A stretch of 64,000 nucleotides of DNA from Calendula officinalis (GCA_963853835.1 OY970825.1:40458908-40522907); one strand, 5' to 3'; positions 43,801-58,005 are shown, counted from the stretch's first letter. A program made the numbers and translations. The notes: a model not told the origin generated them from the sequence alone.

Positions 43801-44939
43801 CGATCTTTTAGCTTTAGGGACCGTTAGTGTTGCAAGTTTCAAACTTAGGGACTATCTGTGAGATAAAACAAAGGCGAGCGCCGAAATCCATGATTTCATA
43901 CAAACCACAGGGACGATTTATGTAATTTACTCCAGAAACTATTATTAGATTCATTTACCTCAGTAAACCATTTGTAAAATCTTGCAGCATTGTCAGTTGG
44001 TTCTCCATCTCCATACCTGTGAGGTCATAAGAACATATTCTTGAATGCTTCCAAAATTCAATAAACCCAAAACGCATAAAAGGAGTTCATAAATCAAAAA
44101 GCTTACGTTGCAACCATGAAAAATGCTAATGATTCTTTTTTGAGTTTCTCTTCATATTTTTCTTCTTCAGCTGCATAATCATCCTAACGAATATTACAGA
44201 CACAATTAGACATTTTTCTTTTAATTGGTAATAGTTAGGTAATAATGTCAATTCGCGTACCAAATCAACAACTTTGACTACAGCCTTTTCATATCTTGCC
44301 TTAATTTCTTCCGCTAGAGCCTGCAATTAATTGACATTATAGGATATGTAATTAGACCAAATTCAGTCCAAATCTCTATAAAGTTGGTAACTTTGAAGCA
44401 GTAACATACACAAAAACACTGATTATGAAAAGAAATCAATAAATATAACAATTTTCTGAATACTTGGTGCTTGAAATTCGTCATGATTAACTTCTTTTGT
44501 ACTTAAATCTCACGACAAGGGATAAAATATCAACATTAAAGTTACGATCTTTTAAAAAGTACAAACTTTTGACCTAACAATCCACAAATATTACTCACAT
44601 AAAGCCCCAAAAAATCAAAAAGCAACATGATTCTATCATTACCTTTGCGAATCCTTCAGCAGTGCCAGTTTGAGTACCGAAAAATATAGTCAACTTGGTC
44701 TTACCCGATCCAACATCAATCTCATCTTCTTCCTCATGTACAACGGAAACAGCTTTAGGTACAACTATAGGTTTAGACTCGTTACTCCAGCCACTTGATT
44801 TTTTCCATACGAAATACGATAGCCCTAGTACTAGGGCAACTGAAGTCGTGATTACCAACACCAGCCCATCGGAATTAACAGACACTCCGATTGATGATTC
44901 AATCGAAGACCTCACAAATTCAACAAAACTCGAATCCAT
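40664..44939 (-). CDS. CPR: NADPH-cytochrome P450 reductase, class I (ATR1-like), 17 exons
   Basis: Coding exons (5' to 3' on minus): 44939-44643, 44320-44261, 44183-44107, 44016-43959, 43615-43532, 43455-43349, 43268-43068, 42976-42884, 42805-42580, 42501-42418, 42341-42190, 42112-42016, 41572-41423, 41342-41265, 41184-41062, 40988-40875, 40744-40664. Phases agree and give 693 aa, close to Arabidopsis ATR1. A membrane anchor (about 27-46) precedes the FMN domain (FFGTQTGTAEGF at 87-98, then ATYGDGEPTDNAARF), FAD domain (RYYSISSSPR), NADPH sites (VGPGTGLAPFRGF and CGDAKGMARDVH) and the C-terminal DVW whose Trp stacks on FAD. It passes electrons from NADPH to ER cytochromes P450. The short N-terminus without a Ser-rich head indicates class I. 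The last intron has a GC donor (CAG/GCATGA) and one intron holds a MITE. No lesion seen. Confidence 0.94.
40808..40857. repeat. TA and GA microsatellite in the last reductase intron
   Basis: A (TA)-rich run is followed by (GA)n at about 40846-40860, on the acceptor side of the GC-AG intron's donor. Likely length-polymorphic. Confidence 0.7.
43675..43932. mobile_element. Mutator-like MITE in a reductase intron
   Basis: 258 bp with inverted arms starting GAGTAAATTGCATCACTCG and ending CGATTTATGTAATTTACTC. Flanked by a perfect 9-bp duplication CAGAAACTA (43666-43674, 43933-43941). It sits wholly within the intron between exons 43959-44016 and 43532-43615 and leaves splice sites intact. Confidence 0.87.
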
Positions 44940-45631
44940 TCGCTCTGTAATTTATAAATTTTGATAACTATAATTTATAATTAATCACTTCAAGCACAAG
45001 TCGGAGCGATTGATGGCAATTGAAGAAATCAAGTGGCGACAAGAGAGCTTACTCGCGCGCTCTCTCTCTAAATCTCACTTTCCCTCTCTAGATTTCTGAC
45101 GGAAACCGTGGGAGGAGAAGGCGGTAGCGGTGGCGAGAGAGGCGGTGAACAGAGACGGTGGTGTTTTGGAGTTTACCTATTTGACTATCAATGTCAACTA
45201 CTTGGTGATCGTGGAGCTCTTTTGTTTTTTTTTTGTTACTTGTTGGAAAACAAAAAAAATTAAGCTAATAAAAACAAAAAAGTCAATTAATCTTGTATTC
45301 TTTATAACAAGAATTTTGTTTCCCCGCGGGTTTAAAATCATATATTTTTTACGGCAAGATTGAATCGAGATTGAGATAGGCTTTTATCTAGTTTAATATT
45401 TTACTTTGTATTTATGATAAAAAGAAGTGGAGAGTACCAAATCTATTACATCTACAACGACAGTACTATATGGGTGATTTATCAAAAATTTAAAATTCAA
45501 TGTGAAATAAGTAGTAATAGTATTTATTATTTAGATGGTGTTTTATTTATGTCCTTTATTTATTTTAATGGTTAAAAAGTGATTAAATATTTCAAATGAT
45601 GTTACAAATGTAATTTAAAAAAGTTAAGGGT
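44940..45631. other. Reductase promoter and leader region
   Basis: Upstream of the minus-strand reductase ATG. A CT/GA-rich stretch at about 45055-45100 is typical of plant leaders. No TATA box could be assigned with confidence. Confidence 0.4.
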
Positions 45632-45640
45632 TAAAAGTTA

Positions 45641-45771
45641 GGGAGTGATTTCCACACCACATCTTTTAAGCATTGTATCATAATAATTGTTTTATATACA
45701 TGTACAGCTCGCAGCAATATGTGTACATTATGGTAGGGGAATCAAAAATTGTGGTGTGAAAACTAATTCCC
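45641..45771. mobile_element. Small MITE with 10-bp duplication
   Basis: 131 bp, inverted ends GGGAGTGATTTCCACACCAC and GTGGTGTGAAAACTAATTCCC. Flanked by perfect TTAAAAGTTA at 45631-45640 and 45772-45781. A 9- to 10-bp duplication points to Mutator-type transposition, but terminal sequence differs from the other Mutator-like MITEs here. Confidence 0.75.
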
Positions 45772-45781
45772 TTAAAAGTTA

Positions 45782-47682
45782 TAATTGTTGAAAATGATTT
45801 TATACTTATAAAAGAATATAAAATGTTTTATAACTTAAAAAGAAAATCAAAAAAAGTAAGGTACACACTGAAGGTGAGAAGGGAACTTGCATGGATTAGA
45901 GGAGAATGATTTAACTGGATTAGACACCAATTAAGCAATATCAAATCACATTTAATTTATGGGTGGTTTTGAAACATGTAAAACTCCATTTCATTCTTTG
46001 AACCCCGTTTACAACTTTTGTAATGAACAGGACTTTCACAATGCCTATTGTATAATACTATAATATAATATAATATAAAAACGTTTATTATATATTTTAT
46101 AATTTTATATGAATATGAATATTCAATAAAATCATACGAAATTTCATGTTACTATATATTGATGTTTAAAATTTGCATAACGTTTTTTTATATATTTTAT
46201 AATTTTATATGAATATGAATATTCAATAAAATCATACAAAATTTCATGTTACTATATGTTGATGTTTAAATTTTGCATAATATTTAAGTGTTAGTAAAAA
46301 AGATGTTAAAAGAAGATAAAGTACGTAACTAATTAAGGGTGTACACTTAATAGAAGTTGACTTATACCTTAAACGAGGATTGTGATAGTCCGCACGTTGT
46401 TGCGGATTTAAAAGCGTAATTTTTTCTATTAAAATTAAGATTTACTTTTAATCATATTTATTTTATTGTAAAAAATAAATATGTTATTTTAAATGATGTA
46501 ACATAAAAGCTTATGAAGTTAAATGCATAATATAAAAGTTCAAGTTAAAAAGTAGTATTAATTATAAAAGTTCAATATATGCAAAACTTATAACTTTTGA
46601 TTTGTAATACGTAGTACAATTTTTTTATTATTTAGTGAAAATCATGAAAGATCTACCAATTTTATTAATTATTTATAGATAAAATAATTAAATAATCCTT
46701 CAAAAGAAACCCACATGCATTAAATATTAAACTACTAAATCTCCATGCTGCAATAACCATGTGAAGTGCGCCTGGACATTACGGAGGAAAACGGGACTCC
46801 GTTTAATAACTTAATGAACAGTAATTTATAACTTATAATATACCTTAAACGAATTATCTCCCCGCGCGTTGCTGCGGGTATAAAATTTGATTTTGTTCGG
46901 ATTTAATTCACTTAAATAAGTTTAGATGTAATACTATTTAGGATCATACATCTGTTGAATATATTCGTTAATGTATAAATATATGTGTAATGATTTTTAT
47001 ATAATGAACAACTTTTATTAGAGTAAAAATTTTATAAACGAATTATTATTAAAATTTTACTTTTGCAAAATAAAAACTTTACTGAGTTATAAGACACATA
47101 TGGTTGAAAACTCAGCACCCTATTCCATACGAATACTTCATAATGTATACTTGTTTCGTTTCAAAATAATTAATACACTTTTAATTTTTGGTGCTCCAAA
47201 ATAAATAATACATTTTGAAAACTTATCATATTTGATATAAAAAAGTGACATATCTAGTAAAAAGTAGTAAGTCTCACATAAATATCTTATTTAGTATAGT
47301 GAAATTACTCATTACTCATTTATCATTATTTTTACTTTTAAATATCATACTCACTTTAATCAAAGTGTGTAAGACTCATCCACCACTAACAATCCAATTA
47401 ATTTAATTAAACTTCATTATACTTCAAAAAACATGAAACCTTAAATATATTTTTTGTTAAATTATATTTCAGCTTAAAAGTCATGTTTAAAGAAATCTAA
47501 GTGGAAGAAATGTAGTAATATTATGCTTAGTCTGATCAAATTTCAATTTTAAAAAACATAAAACCTTAAATATTATCTTTCAATTTCAATAAACTTTTAG
47601 TAGTAAACTTTTAGAAAATTAAATATGTCGTTTTGTTTAGACATATGCTATCTTAAGAAATTAGTTTTATAATTTTGTTATT
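45782..47682. other. AT-rich intergenic
   Basis: No gene. Contains a 99-bp tandem duplication (46081-46278) and two GC hairpins (46389-46406, 46860-46878). Confidence 0.5.
46081..46278. repeat. 99-bp tandem duplication
   Basis: Two adjacent copies, 46081-46179 and 46180-46278, of an AT-rich unit containing TATGAATATGAATATTC. They differ at only a few positions, so the duplication is recent. Confidence 0.85.
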
Positions 47683-47700
47683 AATAGATAATCGAAAACC

Positions 47701-47903
47701 CAAGGCTTCTAGCCTAGTGGTATTGAAGAAAGAGATAAGGTGTTGCCCATGACCTATTGGTCTTGGGTTCAAGTCCCGTCGTGGACGTGAGGTTTATTCC
47801 CCATAGGTGGAGGGTTCGAGGGAAGGCATACTGCCCCTTGTGGATGTCACTATCTAGGCTCGAACCATAACTTTCTAACTTAGCCGTTCAAAAAAAAAAA
47901 AAA
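47701..47903 (+). mobile_element. tRNA-derived SINE with poly(A) tail
   Basis: 203 bp with A-box-like TCTAGCCTAGTGGTATTG and B-box-like GGGTTCAAGTCCCG, an extended body and the end TAGCCGTTC plus about 13 A. A perfect 18-bp duplication AATAGATAATCGAAAACC lies at 47683-47700 and 47904-47921. Shares the GCCGTTC-A(n) tail with the SINE at 3136. Confidence 0.9.
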
Positions 47904-47921
47904 AATAGATAATCGAAAACC

Positions 47922-49568
47922 AAAATTACCCTATTTTAAAGGAGTATTGTAATATTGTAAAACTTGTAGGAATCACATTTACTTCTTCATGTGGTTGGCT
48001 CTCATATCCGTTCAGTTAAGTTCTAAGATTGTATTTTATGAATCACATTTACTCTCCACGTGCTTGACAACTCACATCCGTTCCGTTTAGTTTTCATTTG
48101 TAATGAACAGTAGAATGGAATGGAAATTGTATAATAGTAAAATATGATGAATGATAATCGATGAACTTCTGAATAGATCATTCTATTCTATTTTAGAAGA
48201 TCTTCATTGGTTAACGTCTTTTTTTGAGCGGGAAATATAAAGATCCAAATGTTAAGATTTTTATCTTCTAAGTCTTATTTAGTTGTTTGTACTATCGGAT
48301 GTTTCCACTTCACCTCAATAGTCTTATTCTAGTATTCATCCTTTGACTTTAGACAAGAATGATCCGTTGATAGCATCTGATTTGACTTCTTCGAACTTCA
48401 AGCTAGTGACATACCCAGCTGATTTAACTATTTGTTCATCAAATCTATTTATTTTGTCTGTGGACTAACAATCCCCCCTATTTGATGCAATCAAATAACT
48501 TTTATGAAATTTCTAAGTATAAATCTATATTGAATCGGCTGGAATGTGTGCCAACTAAGTACTTTGTATCTTTGACCAGTCGCCTTCTCCATGGTCAGTC
48601 GCCTTCTCCATGGTCAGTCGCCTTCTCCAGCTAGTCGCATTCTCCGGTCAGTCGCCTTCTCCAGCTAGTCGCATTCTCCGGCGAATCGCCTTCTCCAGCC
48701 AGTCGAAGCTCCAACAAGAAGAAGAAATTAGGGTTTCTAGTGGGGGTATGATGAAACTTTGTTGCAATTTGAAGAAATTAGGGTTTTGTTTTAGTTAGGA
48801 GATGATGAAGATGAATCTGTTGCAATTTGAAGAAATTATGAGTTTGTCTAAATTGATTTTATCATCTAATGAAGTACCGTCTTTTTGATTGATCATTTTT
48901 AGGTTTTAGTTGTACAAATCATATAAGGTTATTCAATGGTGTTATACTTGTATGTTTTTGTAGATGGCAGATGAAAAAAATAAATAACCATCTTTTCGCA
49001 GATTGCAGACATTTGATGCACCTCTGAAGCTGTAACAATTGGCAAATAGGTCTGCAGACGGCAAATCTTTTTACTTCAGAAAAACAAACAACACCTTAGT
49101 CTTGTTTTACAACATGCACCCACATCATTGTGTATAGAAACATACATATTAGATTAGATAAAGTCAACTTTGACTTTATTTGTTTAATTAAACCATTTTA
49201 AAAAATTGCAATGCAAAACCACAAATTATGTAATTAAACTCGGAATTTAATTTTCAGTCAACAAGATTGTTATTTTGGGACAAATTTATATCTATAAAAA
49301 ATAAATATATAATCTGCAGGAGTTGAACTTGTGACATCTATATTATTAACACAATATCCTAACCAACAAAACTGCTAGACTACATATTCATTACTCGAGT
49401 ATAATTATCTTTATTAATCTCTTAAACTTTAAGAAGTTTAGATTAACACTACCTACAACCACCATCACTACCGCTGCTACATACCATCCACCACCCACGA
49501 CAATGGTCAATACCTCCACCGCCCACCACCATCCACAACCTACCGCAACCACCATCCACTGCCTATCA
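47922..49568. other. Intergenic with minisatellite
   Basis: No gene supported. Holds a minisatellite at 48577-48705 and, at 49455-49560, an ACCACCATC triplet-rich patch that was the target of the CACTA element (the patch resumes at 57054). Confidence 0.5.
48577..48705. repeat. 19- to 20-bp minisatellite
   Basis: About six and a half units of CAGTCGCCTTCTCCATGGT with variants (AGCTAGTCGCATTCTCCGG). The core GTCGCCTTCTCC resembles the array in the Mutator-like element at 16881. Confidence 0.8.
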
Positions 49569-49589
49569 CACTACAAGAAAACATGGTTT

Positions 49590-50130
49590 TTAGGACCTTT
49601 TACATAGGACCTTTCCAAATGTAGTCCTAAAAACACATCTAATAGGACAAGTTAGTTTCGAGTCCTATAATAATGAATTATAATAGGACATTTTAGATAT
49701 AAGTCTTTTTATATTAGGCTTATAGGACTCTTATTCATAAGAGTTGTATTATGATATAACTTAATAGGACACTTGATATGTAAGTCATATTATATTATGT
49801 TTTATAGGACACTTATTCAACCGGGTCATATTAAGATGGAACCTAATACGACACTTGATGGTAGGTCCTGTAATATGAAGTTTTATAGGACACTTATTCG
49901 TTGAGGTATTATTATGATGAAACATAATAGGACACTTTCATGTAGGTCTTATTACATTTAATCTTATAGGACGTTTATTCGTAGGTGTCATATTATAATG
50001 AAAACTTGACGGGACACTTTATATTTATGTCCTATTATATTATTGTTCTACTTGAAATTATTCTATGCGGATGTTATTATAAGATAACATAATGGGACAT
50101 ATTTATTTATGTCCTAATAGATCAACTTTA
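49590..50130. repeat. CACTA left subterminal repeats
   Basis: Many direct and inverted copies of TAGGACA(C)TT and AGTCCTA, spaced 20-40 bp apart. In En/Spm such repeats bind the element's TNPA protein. Confidence 0.8.
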
Positions 50131-51680
50131 AAAAAAAAATTATTTGTCAAGTTTTACTGTGTCAAGAGAAATTCATTTATTTATGTAATTCTTTATGTAA
50201 TATTTTTTCCTTTGTTGCCATCCGTACTAACTAAGTTTATGTGAGATATATATCTAACTATTTGTCTCATATGGTAATTTCCATGTAAACGATAGGTGTT
50301 TCATCACATTATTTCAAAACGTCCAGAAACTAATAACGAGTTATGAATGCTTAATTTAGATTTGAGAAACAAAATAAATTTACGTAATGGTGTAATATAG
50401 GCAAATTGTCCACCAAATTAATTGAAGTTTCCATATGTCTAAGACAAAAAAAGAAAATAATAGGACTCCTTTTGCCCATGTAGCAAAGTATTAAAATTGG
50501 GGTTTAATAGGTAAACCTAAAACCCTATTGAGCCCAATTACGTAATGTAAACCAAAATTGAAACATTTGTTTTGTCGATTCCAAAGAAAAATCGGAATTG
50601 AATTATCGAACTCTTCTCCATCTGCACTTCGAATTCGAGCACCATATTCATCTCACATTCTAATCGAATTGAAACTCCAAAGGTACGATCGTCTTCACCA
50701 TTTGATTTTCGTTATCTCAGTCTTATCACTTTCTCTTATTAGAAGTACATTTGATTCGTATAACTATTAAATCCTCAAGTAATTTAATCGGAAGCTTTAA
50801 TTTGGAATGCTTCAAAGACTTTGAGATTTTAAATAATTTATCTCAACAATGTGACTGGTTAGAATAGTCCACCTGTTCGACAAATCATGGTTTTTTTCTT
50901 ACAAATTTGACTTTTAGCATTTAATTTTAACATGATAAATAAATTCTAACAAATCTGACTTTTTAACATTTCATTTAATTTGCAAATCTTTTAAACCATA
51001 TTGTGATTGTATACTTTCTGGAAGACGTAATTCTATGTTTAAATTTACATGTAGGTTATGAATGAGTAGTTTTATTGAGATATTGATGCAAGAACACGAA
51101 ATATTAGAACTGTTTTAGTTTCTGGTGATTCAATTTACTGATTTTATTACAATTAGATACAGTTTATTGATATAGTTGACTATAATTTTTGACCCGTTTG
51201 ACCAATTTCAATTTAGTTTAGTTTATTGCAATTTGTAAGTGGTGTATGATAAATGAACTCGTTTGCAGTTCTTGACCCGTTTTACCCAATTCATAATGGA
51301 ACAGGTGCGAAAGAGAAATACATATGTTTGTGAAGTGATACTACATTGTCGGGTGTTCAAATTGATATAATTTTTGTTTGAGTGTCTTGATTACAATTTA
51401 AACGATAGTTATTTCTTGTTTGAGTTCTATTCGTTCATTTATTCATGCACCAGGTTTTAGTAATAACAAGTTATACCTAACTCTCTTACACGTAACATTA
51501 CAATTATGACGCAAACGAGCCGTAATGGATTAAAATGAGTGATAATAAATTATTTACTACACGATATATAATCATCTATAGATATTTTCTTAATTATTTG
51601 CTTTATGTGGGTTTTGTGCAGATTGTGAACGCATTTGGTGACTAGTTGCAATCCTATTGTATTTTTAATCAAGAGCTAAT

Positions 51681-52790
51681 ATGGATATGAGTTGGATGTC
51701 TTTATCAAGGGCGGCTATTCAATATGAAAATGGGTTGGAAAAGTTTCTTGATTTTATGTTTGCTAAAGAGTGTAAAGGTCGGCAGATATTATGTCCGTGC
51801 ATTAAATGCGGTAATGAAATATGGGTTAATCGGGAGGATGCTAGTACGCATCTGATATGTGATGGGTTTATTAAAGGTTATCAAATTCCACGTTCGATTT
51901 CCCGACCCTCTACTTGTCCTGTATTAAATACAAGTGATGACATGGAAGGTTTGGTGCGTGATGCCTTTTGCATCTTAGATGAGAACACACTTGAAAACGA
52001 AACAGGCACAGAATATGAACATATAAATGTGCCAAATGCTGATGCAAGTAAATTTTTTAAAGTATTAGAAGAAGCAAAAAGAGAACTATATCCTGGATGT
52101 AAAAATTTCTCGGTTCTTTCTTTTATCATTAGACTATATCATAGTAAGTGCATAGGAAAATGTAGCGAAAAAGGTTTTACCATAATGCTCGATACATTGA
52201 GAGCGGCATTCCAGGATGCTTCTATACCTAAATCATTGTACGAAATGAAGAAAGTTATAAGAGAGTTGGGACTTAGTTACGAAAATATTGATGCATGCCC
52301 TAATGATTGTATGTTGTATTGGAAAGAAAACGACAAGAAAACTCAATGTGATATTTGTCATACGTCGAGGTATAAACCAACTAATAATGATCCAGAAAAT
52401 CAATCAACTAAACTGCATAACCAAAAGAAGATTGCAGCAAAAGTTTTGCGTCATTTTCCTCTCAAACCAAGGTTGCAAAGGCTATTTATGTCACCAATTA
52501 CAGCTGCCTCCATGAGATGGCATGAAGAGGGACGTACTAAAGACGGGTTCCTAAGACATCCTGCAGATTCCCCAGCTTGGAAAACATTTGATTTCCTATA
52601 TCCTGAATTTGCTAACGAACCTCGCAATGTTAGACTTGGTTTAGCTAGTGATGGGTTTAATCCTTTTGGGAAAATGAGTGTTTCTCATAGTACATGGCCT
52701 GTTGTTTTAATGCCATACAATCTCCCACCATGGATGTGCATGAAACAACCTAATATTGGTGGAAAACATAATATTAATAGTTTTAAATAA
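51681..52790 (+). pseudogene. Truncated CACTA transposase (TNP2-like)
   Basis: A clean 369-codon frame. Residues 3-77 are the transposase-associated zinc-binding domain (CPCIKCGNEIW, THLICDGFIKGY). Residues about 200-356 are the start of the TNP2 (Transposase_21) domain (CPNDCMLYWKEND, CDICHTSRYKP, MRWHEEGRTKDGFLRHPAD, LASDGFNPFGKMS, MPYNLPPWMCMKQP). After residue 356 the sequence leaves the family, adds about 13 unrelated residues and stops; the rest of the catalytic region is deleted. A probable noncoding 5' exon (50558-50682) ends CCAAAG/GTACGA, with acceptor TTTTGTGCAG at about 51621. Full-length TNP2 proteins are more than twice as long. Confidence 0.85.
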
Positions 52791-52799
52791 CCTTTCTCA

Positions 52800-53646
52800 A
52801 ACACCCCTAATTTTGCAAGTCTTCCAAAGCGTCCAAATTTGGAGGAATGGAACCCGCCATATATATGCTATCCTGAAAATTGAAGTCTTCGAAATTTCAG
52901 ATTTTGGCGCTACGAAATTGAAGGCTCCACGTTCTTCTTACTCTTTGATTACAGATTTTTATCAATTAAATCAAATGTTGAATACGGTTTCTAGTGTGGA
53001 AGGTGATTCTAAAATTGAAGCTAGGGTTTCCGGTTGTCTTCAAATTCGAAGGTACATATATTTGTTTGTTGAGTTTAAACTTACAGTATAATCTTGTTTA
53101 CTTAATAATCCATGTCAATCTGTTGAGTTTGAAGCTTTCTTCTTTGGCAATCCACCATATCTCATAGCGTTTTTACCTAAAAATAGTTTTCAATGTTCAG
53201 GTTCATATTTTTTATGTATTTTTTATTTGGGGCCATATTAATCTGCTGTTTCAGTACAAAAACCATGTTTAATTTCAGAATATCGGAAAATGTTCATAAT
53301 TTACTACACATAAGTATACATAAAGTAAACATAATTTGAAAATATAAATCGTGTTGTAAATGTTTGTTTATGATTTTCATGTCTTTGGACATCATGGCTT
53401 ACTAATAAGGTTAACCATTTTTAAATAAGATTTGTGTATGATTTTCATGTTGTTCTATACCTGACTTATTTACTAGCATTTTCAAAGTTGATATTATGTT
53501 GTAGATATTTGTAAATTGTATTTATTTACTTGTTTTTATTGTTGATATAAGCATATCATGAGGAATATACTAACATTAAATTGGACTTCATATTATCTTT
53601 ACAGGAGTTTTGTTTATTTTTTATTTAATAAAATTATAATATAGGC
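52800..53646 (+). other. Leader and intron of the second CACTA gene
   Basis: The part before 53053 looks like a 5' leader exon ending TTCGAAG/GTACAT, similar to the leader of the first CACTA gene. The intron ends ATATAG at 53644, two bases before the ATG. The start lies next to the transposase deletion junction. Confidence 0.4.
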
Positions 53647-56079
<2,433 letters not shown>

Positions 56080-56389
56080 TGACCAAAACCGCCGGCCTCT
56101 ACTTTTCTTTGTTGTTTTGATGAATTACTATGCCAAGACTAGTAGCTTTGACTTTTATTTCTTGTTTTTGTTGCATGATAGCATAAGACCATCAATTTCT
56201 AGTTTCCTTTGCTAGTATTGTTTAATTTTGGAAGACTTTTGAACTTTTCCTTAGGAAATGACTTTAATGCATTTATGATTTTATGTTCCTTTTATTTATT
56301 TGTCATTTATCGTTTCATATTCTTTTATTTGTGTTAAATATGTCACACAAAAATGAGATGTTATATAATTTCACTTATTAGGACACTAT

Positions 56390-57040
56390 AACATGTTTAT
56401 GGTTGTTACTTATTAGGACATTAAATTTGGTCCTAATAACACACCTTTGTATTGGGACCTTTTTATTGGTATTTAAAAGAGATTTGATGCATTACGATTA
56501 CGTTTTATGAAAATATTTTATAGGACACGTGAATGTGTCCCTAAACATAATAGAACGGTAACCATATATTAAAACACCATAAAGTGTCCTCTTACATGGT
56601 CTATAAGGACTCCATTTTGTTGCCTTAGGGTATTTTTTAGGACGCGTCAATGTGTCCCAAAATATGATAGAACGCTAACCATATATTAAAACACAATAAA
56701 GTGTCCTATTACATGGTCTATTAGGACTCCATTTCGTTGCATTAGGGTATTTTTTAGGACGCGTCAATGTGTCCCAAAACATGATAGAATGATAATCACA
56801 TATTAAAACACCATAAAGTGTCCTACTACATGGTCTATTAGGACACCAGTTAGTCGCAAAAACCAATTTTATAGGACTAAAAAATTAGTTTCATAATACT
56901 AGTCTTTTATTAGGACACTTATAAGTGTCCTAACACCTATTACAACCCCCTTAGATGTGACACTTTTATTTAGGTCTTATTAGGTTAAAGATCCTATAAA
57001 CCAATTTAATAGGACATTAATTGAGGTCCTATAAAATATA
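56390..57040. repeat. CACTA right subterminal repeats
   Basis: Dense TAGGAC/GTCCTA motifs mirroring the left end, plus a direct repeat of about 115 bp (56583-56699, 56700-56813) containing GTGTCCCAAAATATGATAGAA and TTAGGGTATTTTTTAGGACG-like segments. Confidence 0.75.
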
Positions 57041-57056
57041 TTTTGGTGTAGTGTCA

Positions 57057-57362
57057 TCACTATTGCTACCACCATTTTCAACCTTTTAACATGTGTCTGG
57101 GTAAACATAAGGGATGATTTGACCCAGAAAACCCCCATAAACCAATTGAACTTGATATATGTATACCAGTGAAATAGAAATTCTAAACTTAAAATGTTTC
57201 AAATTTAACTCCACATCTTATTTCAATTCAACTACATAAAATTAACCCGATAAAGATAAACACACAATTAGAAAATATATACATAAGAGCAACAACGCAT
57301 GCTATTGCTAAATCAAAACAAATGAAACCAAATAAACAGCTGCAACATCTTCAAATTTCATT
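57057..57362. other. Intergenic and C2 gene 3' UTR
   Basis: AT-rich; nearest 57362 probably 3' UTR of the minus-strand C2 gene. No other feature. Confidence 0.5.
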
Positions 57363-57968
57363 CTAATCTTCATCTCCAAAGCTACTGAGTTTGTCTATAG
57401 CCACCCCAACGGCAAGTGTAGCACCAATCTCAGTTATACCCGTAGCCATTCTTGATACCACTTTCTTTGCCATCTTTCTTTTACTTCTACGTTTCTTCTT
57501 GTTCGGAGAGTTACCGGCGATGTTGCTGTCGTCGGAGCTGGAACCATCTTCGTCATCGGATGATATGGCGGCAATATCTGAGAACTTATGTGAAAGTATG
57601 ATTTTCCCTTGTTTTTCGCCACATGGTATCGTAACCCAGTAATTGACTTTTTCACCGGAAGCATCTCCGGCGAGGAGATCGGAAAATGGAACTTGAATGA
57701 CTCCTATTTCGCGGTCAAACATCTTCCCACCGTGTTTAATCTTGACGAACAGTGTATAATCCTTGTTCATCAGAACATTTCCGAAATCAACCGGGAATTC
57801 CCAGACTGGATCAGTAGCACCCTTTTTTGCAATATTTGTTATTTGTTTGGTCTCTTTTCCGTCTCCGGCGATCCAGATTTCAGCGTAGGGGTCCATGGTG
57901 CCCAAGTGTTTGACATCTTTGAGATCGTTGCCGGAGTGGAGGACGATCTTAAACTTGGCGGACTCCAT
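57363..57968 (-). CDS. C2-domain protein, SRC2-like, single exon
   Basis: A 201-aa intronless protein. Residues about 5-130 form a C2 domain (FKIVLHSGNDLKDV, then GTMDPYAEIWI, then IGVIQVPFSDLL), the fold that binds phospholipid and calcium. The order resembles plant SRC2 (cold-responsive) C2 proteins. Some calcium-loop aspartates are present (D15, D18, D26), others are not evident, so calcium dependence is doubtful. After it come an acidic tract (137-148), a Lys/Arg cluster (157-169, NKKKRRSKRKMAKK) and a hydrophobic stretch (174-192), which could be a nuclear signal or a membrane-associating tail. The ATG at 57968 is the first in frame. The specific biological role is unknown. Confidence 0.8.
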   Translation of the reverse strand: MESAKFKIVLHSGNDLKDVKHLGTMDPYAEIWIAGDGKETKQITNIAKKGATDPVWEFPVDFGNVLMNKDYTLFVKIKHGGKMFDREIGVIQVPFSDLLAGDASGEKVNYWVTIPCGEKQGKIILSHKFSDIAAISSDDEDGSSSDDSNIAGNSPNKKKRRSKRKMAKKVVSRMATGITEIGATLAVGVAIDKLSSFGDED

Positions 57969-58005
57969 TGACTTGTGCCGGAGATAGCAAAATGATTAAT
58001 TACGA

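Noticed and set aside
47150..47420. Possible Stowaway MITE (CGTTTCAAAATAATTAATACAC)
   Set aside because: Only one terminus is seen; no inverted partner or TA-flanked end on the right.
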